Below, in pieces: positions 15,490 to 27,393 of a stretch of 64,000 nt of DNA. The stretch's first letter is position 1; every line of letters begins with the position of its first letter. This DNA is from Anisus vortex (Eukaryota; Mollusca; Gastropoda; Planorbidae). A program made the position numbers and the translations under genes. Location: NCBI GenBank assembly GCA_949126835.1, contig OX421498.1, forward strand, positions 37,123,618 to 37,187,617, given 5' to 3'. The notes below the pieces were generated by a model that saw only the letters and a program-made list of their open reading frames with translations, ran no database searches and had not been told where the DNA came from.

Positions 15490-17272
15490 GGTTTCAAACA
15501 GGCAAATGAATGAGAAGGTAATTAGAGACTATCTATGTGTGTGCAGTCTGAGCAGATAATTAGACTTCAACTTAGAAAACTTGGCAATTTGAGCCATGCG
15601 AAATTGATCCAATCTTTTGTCCCCTGCAGCACTTTAAGTCATAAAAGATTCAGTCATCATTTTTTTAGGGTTTGTTTCAATAATTTTTATCTACATTAAA
15701 AAAATGTTTCAATTACTATTATTTTCCAAAGTTGCTTAAAAAATTGTGTGGCTAAACATTAACTTAAGGTGCAAATGATTTTGCAAAAGGGTTTCTGGGG
15801 AGGGATCTGAGAATCTAATTTGTACGAATGCATGGAAAGGTAAGGAGTGTGTGTGTGAGGGGGGGGGGGGTCTAAAAAAATGTACAGGGTGCAACAGGCT
15901 TATGTAATATATGGATGATCCCTGGGTTAATCTTATGTGACCATCATCTATGTCTTAAACGTAATTATTTAATTATTTTAAAAGAAAAAATGTGTGATGA
16001 AAAAATAAAAAAAATTTCCATCTCACCTCAACTCCTGATTTAATAAAGTGTTCTTATTTTGCTTAATAACAACTTAACAGCTTATACAGTGATGTATAAC
16101 ATGTATTTATAAAATGAATTGTTGGTTTTTTTAAATTGAATTTAATCATCAATGGAAAAAAATGATGACCCTAAAACTAACATAATCTTCTGCTGCCTTG
16201 TTTTTTCCCTCTTTCAATGATTAAATAATAATTAAATAATAATTAATTAATAATGCTTATTTTTCAATCTAATGATAAATTAATGGGAAAAGCCAAAGAA
16301 TAAATAATCATGAAATGAATTATATTTAGAAAGATTTGTTCTTCCTCAATGTGGAACTTTTGAAAAAAAAAAATGTGTGCACTCAAGCTAAACAATATTG
16401 AATTTAAAAAAATATTAAACAATAAAATTTAAGAGCTCAAAACTATTCTTTCTCATTAACCAAAACAATTTCTCAAAATTAATTCTGAGCTCAAACTACA
16501 TAGTTAGAAGAAAAAAAAAAACATTTCTCAACTCTAGCTAGAGCCAATAAAAATTACAAATATATCTCTCTTTTTTTTTTTTAAATTAATAATATTGAAA
16601 AGTGAAATAATTAAAGTTCATCTCATACACAATGGGTTAATCCTGCCATTTGAAGTTCAGACAAGAGAATTTCATATCAGAAGTCAACCACTGAATCCAG
16701 TCATCCACACCCACCACACCAAAGCGGTGAAGAAATGTTGTTTCTACAAAAACGCAGTGGAACGAGCTTATAAAAACAAAAAAAAAAAAAAAACTATGCC
16801 ACATTATACTTCAAAAGTTGTTTGTTAAACTCAAGTAAAGTTTTTAAACGGTACAAGAAAATGTAATATCGTTCAGTATTCAGTTGTAAACAAGATGTTT
16901 TTCTTGGCTCGTTAGCAGTACATGTACTTTAGTGAAAATGGATAGAAAATATTAGGGTGCTGGAAGATAGTGTTAATATTATAATACAAAGTACACTGAG
17001 TAGGGTTATTTTAAAAAAAAAAAAAACAATCATTACATTTTAACAAACTAAATTATTGAAGTTTCTGCTAAAAATCTTTCAATTTCTACTGCTATGTAAA
17101 TTTGCCAACAGGATCCTCTAGGGCTAATACAAGTTTCAACAATACTGTGGACAAAAGATCTGTATGCCGTCTTCATTATTAACTCAAGAGAACAGAGATA
17201 TATGTACAGAGTCAAATAAATAGGTCCTCGTACAAAGACAAAAACAACAAACAGCATAAATAAGACAGGATG
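15490..17272. other. 3' flank of the BAX-like gene
   Basis: AT-rich, with a G-run at 15860-15870. The 3' UTR of the minus-strand gene must lie at the right end of this stretch. No AATAAA was found on the minus strand close to the stop codon, so the transcript end could not be placed. Confidence 0.4.
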
Positions 17273-20200
17273 TTAAGAGAAATATTTGCGATACAAAAGT
17301 ACTCCGGCACAGGCAACGGATGCGGCTCCAATGACTATTGCAAACTGTTTCTTAGAGCTACCAAAGTATTCACGTATAGCTTCCTGAAATGACAAAACAA
17401 ATAATTATCAGTTAGTAAAATGTCAAGCAATTTCAGAAATTTGTGAAAAAAAAATTCAACAGAAAAAAGTTTTAGACACAGTCCAATGCCATTTCATATA
17501 GATAATTGTATTAGGGTACTTCAACTTTCTATAATTTGTTTTTTATTGCACCATTAACGTCTTACATTCCCATGTAGCATTTTATTCTGATTTATACACT
17601 GTGCAGTCACAGTAAAGATACAACAGTTTAGTCACAATTCTTTGACTTGCAGATTCGCCATTATTAAAAAGAAGCATGGATCTGATTTCTATTTTAGAGC
17701 AGCAAAAATTATCTTAATATAAACTGTTTTTTGATACCAGAGTATATAGCTAGAAATACAATACATTTTACATAATAGAAAGATAAAAGTATTAAAACTG
17801 ACATTAATTAAAAGTTGTGGACAGTCAGGAAATATTGTATTAATGATTAAGACAGTGCAAACATGGCAACATTTGTTTGTTGGCCTAAAATGATATTGAT
17901 TAAAAATGGGCTGCCATATACCTTTCCCTTTTAGAGGGTTTAATGTTTTTCTGTACCGACCACTAAAACAAACCTATACTGGTAAATATTTTATACTGAA
18001 TAAATGATCTTTCCTATTTATACAAGATAAATTTCAATTTAAAAATATACATTTTTAAGAAGAATATTTTTATTTTTTTAATGATTTGTCATTTAGCCAG
18101 CAAGGGTTATTCCCCTTACACTGGACCAATACAGAGATTGTCAAGGGTTTTTTAATGGTTAAATACCACTGCAATATGAAATTCTCAATCAGACAAACTC
18201 AATGCCTGAATCTATATACTATATAGAAATTAGGAAAACCATGCCAGACTTGATCATAATTCTATTACAAAATAATTTTGCGTCAGAACTAACCCTGGAT
18301 CGGTAACTACAATTTTAAGAACTATAACTGATTGCAGCAATGTACAGGAAACTACTTTGATAGTTAGGTGCTGAAACTTAACTAACCCTCAAGGACTCTG
18401 AAAACTAGACCCTTTTCGGAGATAATAACAACTACCAATGTGAAACTATCAAATAGGAAAATGTATCTGCTATAGTGTACATGATTGCCTTTTCTTTAAA
18501 AAAAAGAAACAGAAAATGAAGTAATCATAGTAATGGCAAAATACAATCCTTAAATGTGATGCTACCCCAGGAACAGGTACGGAAGTCCGTAAAACTGATT
18601 TTTCAATAAATGCAAAATAATGTGAAAAAAGGGTCCTATGTTATTTTGGAAATTTTTATAGTTGAATGCTTTAACTTATAGCTGTAAAATTTTCAAACTA
18701 AAATTACTTTGAGAAATTACTTGAAAATGAGTTTTTATGTATAAAATCAAAACAAAGGTCCTCTAAAGATACAATTGTTAAAAAGTCAACTAAATATTGT
18801 TTAAAATACTTAAAACTTTAATGACATTTTTTCTATTGACTCATTATGAACATGTCTGCTAAATTTCATGGCAAATGGTTTATATTTATTCATCCTGAAA
18901 ATATTTAATTATATGTTGTAATGCTAAATTGTTAAAAATAGGAATTGTTTACATTTTCCTTCTTCTCTGAAATGACTTCCCTTGATTTTATAAAATGATT
19001 CTATAAAAGAATTCTATTTAAGGTTTCTATAAAATGATCCAATAAAATAATTCTGTAAATGAAAACCACAATGAAACTAAAAAGCCACCTACCCATCCAC
19101 CTCTCTCAATAATCCACCTGACCACATGGTCTCGCATGAACTCCACTATAAGGTTGATGATGCCACGAATTAAAGGGATCCTATCGAGAGCCTGTATAAA
19201 ATGACAAGAAAGATTTGTGACAAATATATAAGTACAATAATTCTTTTTTTCATAAATTGACAATAAATAACTTTCTTCCCTCCCAATGAGCTGCTAAAAT
19301 AACTACAGATAAACAATAACGAAGAAAAGCAACTATACCTTGACACAGACTTTATAAGCAAAGTAAAACAAGGCCACAACTCTACCCCAATTGAAGAGCC
19401 CATCAGCAAATATATTTGAGGCAACAGCCAACAGTGTTTGTCTTTCAGCCTCTGGTGGAACTCTAAGTACGAGTCTTCAATTTGAACAAAAGAAAAATTA
19501 ACACCACATAAAACATGCAACCAAAGACAACAATTCTGGTTTGGACTAATTGTTAAAGTTCATGCAAGAAATGTTATATCATTATAAATTATATAATAAG
19601 GTTGCTTACTCTTGTAGCTTTTGATCTTTGTCTAAATCATCACCAATAAATCTCAGTGCTCTTCCAATTTCCCTGACATGCTCCATTGGTGGCCCTGCAA
19701 ATGGAATCAACTTCAAGAATTTTTTCATCTATCACACTACATATTTTTTTGTGTTGTTGTTTAAATGCATGAGAGTCTACACAATTGGCTATTTCGACAA
19801 CTATTTGTATCATTTACCTGTGGGTGTGTTGGGCTCAATAAGCTGCTCCATGTCTGGAGCATTTTCAATTCCATCTTTTTGCATACGCTCATAAATGAAG
19901 TTGTTGAGCAAGTAACGTCCCTGATTAGTGACATCTTCCGCAGATAAATTTGGTCGTCTCTGAGGAGCATCTGTCATAATGATATTTTAAAAATATATAA
20001 ATACCATATATAAAAGTAAGTGAACATTTACACCTACAAAGATTTATCTTTTTTTTAAAAATGCAATTTCTTGCTAATTCTAGAAAATCCCTCGAGAGCC
20101 CTAATGAAACTTGAATTTGTAATTTAGCTCTTCACCATTGTATGAAAAAGTAAAAGTTTAATTAGTTTCACCTACATTGTATTTAATGTTTCAGCCACTA

Positions 20201-21026
20201 GCCCAATCTTTAAATATCATCAAGTCAAAAAATTAATTGTTTTGATGCAGAAGATGAAAAAAAAAAAGTTTGAATGTGTTGTATTATAAAATTATAACTT
20301 CAATAACAGCCTACATTTTTTTTTTCTTCAATGTCTGAGGTTAAACCTTCCATAATTTAGGTTCTGCCGATTCAAAAGAGCACATTACAAAAGATTTCAT
20401 TTTGTGTCCATCTAAAATCTAATCGAATCTAAAAATTATAGTAGGAACAGTGATGAAGAAACATAGTCATACTTTAGTCATATCTCTCTCATATGTGTGC
20501 CCCTAAAACTCTCACTTAGGTCTACTGAATATGCTAAGCCTTTTTATGGAATTCTATCTTCAAGAGTCAAGAGGTCCTATTTTAATTTGACTAGACCTAT
20601 AGTCACTATAGAGTATAGTTATATTATAGGCCTATAGACTAGACTATATAATTATACATTTCTAGGGCCTAGGGCCTAGGCCTAGAGTCTAGAGTAGGCT
20701 AGCCTAATATTTACTTAACTTTAAAATTTAGTCTAAATTAGTGTGACTAAAATAAAAAATTATTAATCAGTAAAATGTAGGTCCGATATGACCGACTGAT
20801 AATAGTGATATAACTATAACGACCATGTCATAGATAGTGACAAATATTGTAAAGAGTCATTCATTAATTCATTATTATTTTATAACATGGCGATAATTTA
20901 ATTTTATGAAAAAATGAATGACAGTTATTAATAATAATACATTAATTTCATTAATAATACTACAACACCAATAATATTGCGTCACTTACCCCCTCCAAAA
21001 AGAGGTTTCCTTTCTTTACTAGCCAT
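17273..21026 (-). CDS. BAX: BAX/BAK-type pro-apoptotic BCL-2 family protein, complete, six exons
   Basis: Coding exons on the minus strand are 21026-20990, 19970-19818, 19694-19610, 19474-19339, 19191-19093 and 17383-17273. All introns are GT-AG and the phases match at every junction, giving 206 residues (human BAX 192, BAK 211). BH3 lies at about 70-85 (VREIGRALRFIGDDLD), BH1 at about 113-132 with the NWGR core at 120-123, and BH2 at 163-170 (WIIERGGW). A hydrophobic C-terminal anchor spans about 184-201 and is followed by YRKYFS. In this family such proteins oligomerise in the mitochondrial outer membrane and release cytochrome c. BH1 and the helix after it look more like BAX; the RWI.ERGGW of BH2 looks more like BAK. 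I therefore name the type firmly and the paralogue tentatively. Start choice: the ATG opens a 37-base first exon that splices in phase. Intron 5 (about 1.7 kb) is the largest. Confidence 0.93.
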
Positions 21027-21029
21027 TTT

Positions 21030-22715
21030 TTGACACTATAAGTTTGAACAAAAGCTCCTATTATTTTCTCTAAATTTCAAAAACACAACTTATTAAGGCA
21101 TTACTCTATTTGCCCTCCAGAAGCCATCTTACCAAGCAATAAAAATATATAAATGGAAAAATATACTTTCGCAAAATATCTCAATGTATAGGTTAGGCTT
21201 TTAACTTTTTTCTACTAATTATTTCGAAATCTTTTGCAGCTCAATCATAGTATTTTTAATATAAAGGGGGAAGGGGCGTCGTGCGTCTACAATTAAGACA
21301 CGCACCTAGGAATAAAGGGGGGGGGGTCAGGGTCTGCGTCAGAGTAGTATGTACCCTAGGCTAAATTTCGCATTACGCGCAAGCTGAAACTAATTATTAA
21401 ATTAATATAAACTTTCACTGGGTGCTGTCGATTGTTAAACTTTGTTTTGATTCGTATTTACATTTAATAGAATACATATTAATTATTAGCTTGCATCGTA
21501 ATTAATGGTAATATCGTCGGAATGTTATAGGCCAATTTAATGTAATTACAAAACTTTATTTTTCGCGCGTTTGCTTTAGCAAATGTACAAATAACAAGTT
21601 CAATCTCTAGCAATAGGCCCAATCCTGTTCAAATAACTGAGTAGCCTAGCTCATAGGACACGTTTTTCTTGTAGCAAGGACGTTTACAAATATATTTTTA
21701 TCACTTTAAGCTTTGAGAAACTGCGCTCACCGCTTGCCACATAAACTAGAAGTGTTAAGAGGATTCGTAGAACTAGTATAGATATAGAACAATGTTGGGG
21801 CCGCTATCTGTTAGATTATTTTCAATATAAAGGCCTACATCTAAAGTTATTTGTTGGACACCATGTTGTCTTTTCCCTTCATATTGCTTCCATTGTCATA
21901 TCATTGACCGTGTATGCCTACATTTTGGATAGATTCAGACGACAGCTCTTCTCGTTGCCGAAGGATAGCTTCAGTCTCCTTTAGAGGCACAAAACCCAAG
22001 ATGTTGCTACTGAATTCACATTTTCTGGATTTGAAATCGCATCAAAATAAGCAAATAATCAAGGTCATTTGTTCAACATGACCAGCCTCTGGTGTACAAT
22101 CTTGAAGTTATTGAAAAGTACTTGGCATCACGAGCAGATGCTAAATGTGTGTGTATGATTGCATTTGGATAAAAGCTGAATCAGTTTTATCTGTAAATAA
22201 GTAGGCCTATCTTATTGTCTCAAATCTTTTAAAGATGCGAATCAATATTAAGTTGGTCAGACAAAGCTAGAAATTCCACAAATGTTCCGCTTCTCACGTG
22301 TTCCAACAAATGTAAGATTTTGCCTACCAAGAATTCCAACTAAGTAAATCAAGATTTGTTGCCAATGCTGTTCTTCTTTTTTCTTAAATGAGACTGAAAT
22401 GTTCAGAATAAATTGTTTTCATGATAGAATAGAATGATTGATGACATGTTTTCCCATTCATGTAAACTTTTATCAGAAAGAGATGAAGCATCTATTGTGC
22501 TTCTGGTAAACAGCTTGCACTGGGAGCAATAAACATAGACTAGTCATTACTCACAGAATACTTCAGCAAATGTCTACGAATGTCTTCTCCGTTGATAACA
22601 TTGAGGTTGTAACGAAATTTTGATAATTTCCTTTGCATACTGACGATAGAAAAAAGAAATTGCTTAACTTTTTCTTGTCCATGTTCTATCAAATACATGT
22701 CGCATTATGTTCGAC
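21030..22715. other. Intergenic, no gene recognised
   Basis: The 5' flank of the BAX-like gene; its promoter must lie at the left end but no core element is convincing. There is a G-rich run at 21318-21327. No other feature was recognised. Confidence 0.4.
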
Positions 22716-22718
22716 AAA

Positions 22719-23040
22719 CAGTAGCGTATTTAGGCATGTTCCGCGTGTTCCATTGGAACAGGGGCCTCCACACTAAAGGGGCCCCACACACCAAAAAAAG
22801 AAATGTTTTAGTGATATCCCCATTCTTTCGTTGAAAATGTAAAATAAAATGCATTTATTCCCCTACAATTTTAAGCGCTTCAGTCCAGCCAAGCTAAGTG
22901 CAACATAAAATTTATGATTTTATAGAATGTAATATGAATTAACGGCCCTTTTCTGTGACATTTGGAAGGCAGGGGCGAGACCACGAGGGGCCCCACATAA
23001 ATTTGGGAACAGGACCCCCACAATCCAAAATACGGCCCTG
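22719..23040. mobile_element. hAT-type MITE, 322 bp
   Basis: The left end is CAGTAGCGTATTTAGG and the right end is the inverted equivalent CCAAAATACGGCCCTG. The flanks are TCGACAAA (22711-22718) and TCGCCAAA (23041-23048), an 8-bp target duplication with one mismatch. Inside are paired GGGGCCCC and GGAACAGG blocks near both ends. No coding capacity. Confidence 0.7.
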
Positions 23041-23249
23041 TCGCCAAATCATAGACTATAATACACAAAAAAACTGCTTGCTTTAGTATTTTTGCTAAAT
23101 GATGACTCGAATGACTTCTTTTCGGAATTCCCGATTCCCATGTGCAATGTACAATTTTGTTTTATTTCATCGCTATAATTTTCTTAATGAAAAATTAAAA
23201 TTGTAAGTTGTATACAGCGGAAACATTTAGACGAACGTAGGGGCGTAGA

Positions 23250-23612
23250 AGTAATTTAAGCTCTAAAAATAGAGGTGTACGTGGTCAACTTAGTGGAAAA
23301 GAAAATGTCTTTAAACTCTTCTTGAAAGACTCTTTTGACGCTGAGTTTTTTTAGTGTCTCAGGTAAGCTGTTCTACAGTGAAGGCGCCACAGACTCAAAC
23401 GAGTGCACACCAAGAGTCTTTTTCCTGTGACCATCCAAACATGGAATTCTCAGGAGAGACTGTGTTGGTGAGCGCAGCATCTTTAATGGAATATGCTTTG
23501 GTATGAGCTCTTTGAGATCGGCAGGTGCTGTGCCTTCCACGCATCCATAGGCAAGGGACATAATCTTATGATCGATGCGCTTTCTCACAGGGAGCCAGTG
23601 GAGCTGTAGTCT
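23250..23612 (-). mobile_element. LINE relic, C-terminal RT-ORF segment
   Basis: The minus strand reads RIDHKIMSLAYGCVEGTAP...LKELIP...LRSPTQSLLRIP, then SVAPSL, a TAG where Trp is expected, NSLPETLKKL and ...VFQEEFKDIFF. This is the familiar C-terminal segment of CR1/L2/Jockey-like LINE ORFs (...APSLWNSLP...SFKxxLK). The Trp-to-stop change shows it is inactive. The same family forms the relics at 38170-39330 and 59085-59955. Confidence 0.75.
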
Positions 23613-23887
23613 ATGGTCAAATCATCAAATCCAATCCTAGCAGGATCGTCATAGTTAACATATTGTAAACAAGAGATCTTGTGATATGATGTAATAACAT
23701 AACTTGATACAACTTGAACAATACTTGATACGGCACTTGATTGAATCTAACAACTTTAATCGTCATAAACTGATAACATGATATAACTGCAACTGTTCTA
23801 TAGCCAACACCACTAGGTTACTACATATGCTACTACATCCACTCTCTCAAGACCAGCCTTACTTCACAGCTGCCAGATATCTACTGA

Positions 23888-26028
23888 TATACTTCTCAGA
23901 GACCCAACCAAACGCCAGGAATTCAAGCTGGCACTTGCAAACAAATTCCAAGTCCTGCAAGAAATAATTGATGAAGAGGAAGCAACAATAGACAAGGAGT
24001 GGAGGATAGTGGAAACAACAATAAAGACAGTTTGTCAAGAAGTATTGGGCCCACAGAAACGCAACCACAAGGAATGGATCTCAACGGTCTCTTTGAAGAA
24101 AATAGAACAGAGAAGAGAAATGAAGGCAGTACTAAACAGCAGCCGGACACGTGCAGAGAAGGCCAAGGCACAGGAACAATACACACAAGCAAACAAGAGT
24201 GTAAAGAAGAGCATCAAAGCCGACAAAAAGAATTATGCAGATGCTCTAGCTGCAGAAGCGGAGGAAGCAGCCAGAAATGGAAATATGAAAGACTTGTATA
24301 CCATCACCAAGAAGTTATCTGGAAAGTTTAGTAAACCTGAAAGACCGGTGAAAGATAAAGAAGGAAAGCAGATAATCGATGACAAAGGACAAAAGAGAAG
24401 ATGGGTGAAATACTTTGAAGAGCTACTCAACAGGCCAGCTCCACCAGACCGACCTGATATCCAGCCGGCAGACATAGACCTCCCGATAGACTGCAATGCA
24501 CCTACAAAGGAAGAAATACGCCAAGCCATCAAGAAGCTTAAAAGCGGAAAAGCACCTGGACCAGATGATATCCCTGCGGAGGCACTGAAAGCGGACGTGG
24601 AGACTACAGTAGAGCTCTTACACCCCCTCTTCCAAAAGATCTGGGAAGAGGAGCAAGTCCCAACAGAGTGGAAAGAGGGACTACTCATTAAACTCCCTAA
24701 GAAAGGAAACTTGAGCACCTGCTCTAACTATAGAGGAATTACCCTACTATCGATCCCAGGAAAGGAGTTCAACAGGATTCTGCTTGGCAGAATGCAGGCT
24801 GCTGTTGATACGAAGCTCCGAGATCAGCAAGCTGGTTTCCGCAAGGATAGATCCTGCACTGACCAAATAGCTACACTGCGCATCATCCTGGAGCAGTCGC
24901 TCGAGTGGAATTCCCCCCTATATGTCAACTTTATTGACTATGAAAAGGCTTTTGACAGCGTAGACAGGGAATCACTTTGGAAGCTGCTAAGACACTATGG
25001 GGTCCCTACAAAAATTACCTCTATAATTAAGAACTCTTATGAAGGATTGAAATGCAGAGTGATCCACAGAGGCCACCCAACAGAGGCCTTCCAAGTACGG
25101 ACGGGAGTGAGACAAGGCTGTTTACTGTCGCCATTTCTGTTTCTGCTAGCGATAGACTGGGTAATGAAGACATCAACATCGGATAAGCGTAATGGCATCC
25201 AGTGGACGTTATGGTCACAACTAGACGATCTAGATTTCGCGGATGACCTGGCACTACTCGCACATACTCAGCAACAGATGCAGGAAAAGACCAACATTGT
25301 GACGGAAAACTCCACTCGCCTTGGCCTCAACATCCACAAAGGGAAGACCAAGTTCCTTAAGGTCAACGCAGAAAACACATCGCCTATCACTCTCAATGGT
25401 GAAGCGCTAGAGGAAACTGAAGAATTCACCTATCTAGGCAGCATCGTCAATAAGAAGGGTGGATCCGATGCCGATGTAAGGGCAAGAGTTGGCAAGGCCA
25501 GGACAGCCTTCCTCCAACTTAAGAATATCTGGAGCTCAAGAGAAATATCCCTGAAAACAAAGTTCAAGATCTTCAACTCAAACGTGAAGTCTGTCTTACT
25601 CTATGGTGCAGAGACTTGGAGGACCACAGCTACTAACACCAAGAAGATCCAGACTTTCATAAACTCATGTCTCAGGAGGATTATGCATATACGCTGGCCA
25701 GACATGATCAGTAATGATGAGCTCTGGAGTCGCACAGGGCAACAGGCAGCCGATCTGGAGATCATGCAAAAAAGATGGAGATGGTTGGGGCACACACTCC
25801 GAAAACCAGCATCCAACATCACCAGACAGTCCCTATCGTGGAACCCCCAAGGAAAGAGGAAGAGAGGCCGACCCCGTAACAGCTGGCGCCGAGACCTGGA
25901 TGCAGACGTCAAGAGAACAGGCCATTCATGGGGACAGTTGGAAAGACTCGCTCAGGACCGGGATGGCTGGAGAGCCCTTGTTGGTGGCCTATGCCCCGAG
26001 AGGGGTAGTAGGCGTAAGTAAGTAAGTA
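23888..26028 (+). mobile_element. 5'-truncated LINE with intact reverse-transcriptase frame and 13-bp TSD
   Basis: A direct repeat AGATATCTACTGA flanks the insertion at 23875-23887 and 26029-26041. The insert ends in a (GTAA)n tail. From 23889 a single frame stays open for 710 codons to TAA at 26019-26021. Readable parts are a lysine-rich linker, the RT fingers (GKAPGPDDIPAE, SNYRGITLLS, QAGFRKDRSCTDQI), DYEKAFDSVDR, RQGCLLSPFLF and the catalytic FADDLALL near 25236. Then come YLGS, RKRGRPRNSWRRDL and the C-terminal LCPERGSRRK. The endonuclease half is absent, as expected from 5' truncation during target-primed reverse transcription. The RT layout resembles RTE-like LINEs; the clade is inferred. 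The unbroken frame and perfect duplication indicate a young insertion. Confidence 0.93.
23889..26021 (+). CDS. Reverse transcriptase ORF of the LINE, N-terminally truncated
   Basis: Open for 710 codons without stop or frameshift. It encodes the RT and C-terminal region of a non-LTR retrotransposon polyprotein. The YADD-box equivalent is FADD (25236-25247), so both catalytic aspartates are present, and the upstream DYEKAFDS supplies the third. The endonuclease is missing and there is no native start, so this copy cannot retrotranspose by itself. It might be transcribed only from flanking DNA. It lies upstream of the signal-peptide exon at 27315, in the same orientation, and is unrelated to it. 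Confidence 0.85.
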   Translation: MLLRDPTKRQEFKLALANKFQVLQEIIDEEEATIDKEWRIVETTIKTVCQEVLGPQKRNHKEWISTVSLKKIEQRREMKAVLNSSRTRAEKAKAQEQYTQANKSVKKSIKADKKNYADALAAEAEEAARNGNMKDLYTITKKLSGKFSKPERPVKDKEGKQIIDDKGQKRRWVKYFEELLNRPAPPDRPDIQPADIDLPIDCNAPTKEEIRQAIKKLKSGKAPGPDDIPAEALKADVETTVELLHPLFQKIWEEEQVPTEWKEGLLIKLPKKGNLSTCSNYRGITLLSIPGKEFNRILLGRMQAAVDTKLRDQQAGFRKDRSCTDQIATLRIILEQSLEWNSPLYVNFIDYEKAFDSVDRESLWKLLRHYGVPTKITSIIKNSYEGLKCRVIHRGHPTEAFQVRTGVRQGCLLSPFLFLLAIDWVMKTSTSDKRNGIQWTLWSQLDDLDFADDLALLAHTQQQMQEKTNIVTENSTRLGLNIHKGKTKFLKVNAENTSPITLNGEALEETEEFTYLGSIVNKKGGSDADVRARVGKARTAFLQLKNIWSSREISLKTKFKIFNSNVKSVLLYGAETWRTTATNTKKIQTFINSCLRRIMHIRWPDMISNDELWSRTGQQAADLEIMQKRWRWLGHTLRKPASNITRQSLSWNPQGKRKRGRPRNSWRRDLDADVKRTGHSWGQLERLAQDRDGWRALVGGLCPERGSRRK

Positions 26029-26041
26029 AGATATCTACTGA

Positions 26042-27314
26042 CTTCTATCCACAATCACTCTTTCCCAAGTAAACATACCATGACGTCAAACCCATACTTC
26101 CTGGTTACTCATTAATCGCACTATTTGCACAAACTATTCCTTACAACTTCACACCAACTCATGCATCACTTACACATATAATCCAGAGAGTTAATCTATC
26201 GTTTTTATGCCCTTCAGATTTTGTTTATTTTTATGCAGTGCATTTCATTTTGTAGTTCAAACATTACTGATACTGTCAACTCCTTGGATTCCTCTGCCTT
26301 TTTGTCTGCTTCTGCTTGATTTTGTAAATTCCACTGAGCCATTTTCATCTTATGTACAGTGTTCATATATACTTAACTTCACATCTCTAAGTTTTGTTAC
26401 GTATTATTCATTTTCAGCCGTCATTTATGGTACGGCCTACAGACAACCAATGTTTGAGTGTAGCCTTTATCCGACCCCACCTAAACCCAAAATCTCCCCC
26501 CCCCCTTTTTTTCCTTTCCTAAAAAAAACTACCAGGTTCTAGTAAGAAAAAAAAGTGTGTCTCGAGGATGAGACTTGAGATAGATCTAGGCGATTCCCTC
26601 CTCCTGTCTCCCTCCCTACCTTTGCACTGCCATCTGACTAAAAGCACGGTGTCACTGACTAAAGAGTGACAACTTGTTCTAACCACTAGGCATAAGATAA
26701 GAAAAGCAATACAAGTGCACATTATTATGGTAGCCCTTTATAAAAACAATCTTTTCAAATTCGTCGACCGTTTTTTTTTCCAATAACCATTGGATTTAGC
26801 CTGACAATAATTATTTACGTTAGAGTACAGTCTATAGTGCTGAAAACAAACAAAGAGTGATAAAACAACACAAGTTCTAGCCCTTTTCGCTTGAGGCAGT
26901 GAAACGAGGGTAAACAACTCAAGCGGAGCAGACGGTGGCTTACAGCAGACGCAATCCGTCAGCCAATATTTATAGTTGAGACAGTGGCGTCTGCTGATCT
27001 AAAGGTTTCACTGAAAAGTTTCGAGGCATTCAAATTATGATCGCTTATAACTTATTTATTATATCTAGATCTAATTCCTTGTTCGGTGTTGTTTTTTCGT
27101 GTGATTTATGATATAGTGTTTCTACTTGAAATAAACCGATAAATAATTCATTCATTCATTAAATTCGCGGAATGTTTCTGCCAGCAAATTTTGGACTAAT
27201 TGACAGTAAAATTTGCCAAGAAAATGTGTGAATTTTAGTCAACAGTAAGTCTATGACTATGCCAATGTTTGTTTTCCTAAATTTCTTTGATTGTTTCTGA
27301 GCTTGTTTTCTGAA
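26042..27314 (+). other. Upstream region of the membrane-protein gene, promoter not resolved
   Basis: It contains C-runs near 26495 and a cluster of small signals at 26940-27000: CCAAT, TTTATAG and a 10-bp inverted repeat CAGCAGACGC (26943-26952) / GCGTCTGCTG (26987-26996). A donor-like ACA|GTAAGT at about 27244 could end a 5' UTR exon. None of these proves a promoter. Confidence 0.3.
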
Positions 27315-27393
27315 ATGCATTGGCTATTAACTGCTACGATCGCACTCTTTCTACTGTGTAATTGTGTTACTACACAGTCTCTTCAAATTCAAG
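27315..27393 (+). CDS. First coding exon (signal peptide) of an unrecognised type I membrane protein
   Basis: ATG at 27315 opens MHWLLTATIALFLLCNCVTT, a textbook signal peptide with a short N-region, a hydrophobic core and small or polar residues before a likely cleavage near residues 20-21. Five more residues follow (QSLQIQ with Q21) and the exon ends at CAAG|GTAAGC, leaving one base of a codon. That base (G) plus AA from the acceptor at 48417 makes a Glu codon and continues the 48417-50380 frame. The join across about 21 kb is inference from phase and from the need of that exon for an N-terminus; intermediate exons are not excluded. Frames that read on past the donor are intronic. Confidence 0.6.

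Noticed and set aside
19170..19520. 116-codon open frame on the minus strand
   Set aside because: It reads through BAX exon 4, its intron and part of exon 5 in the wrong frame; the spliced BAX frame explains the region.
24233..24718. 161-codon open frame antisense to the LINE
   Set aside because: Complement of the RT coding sequence with no features of its own.
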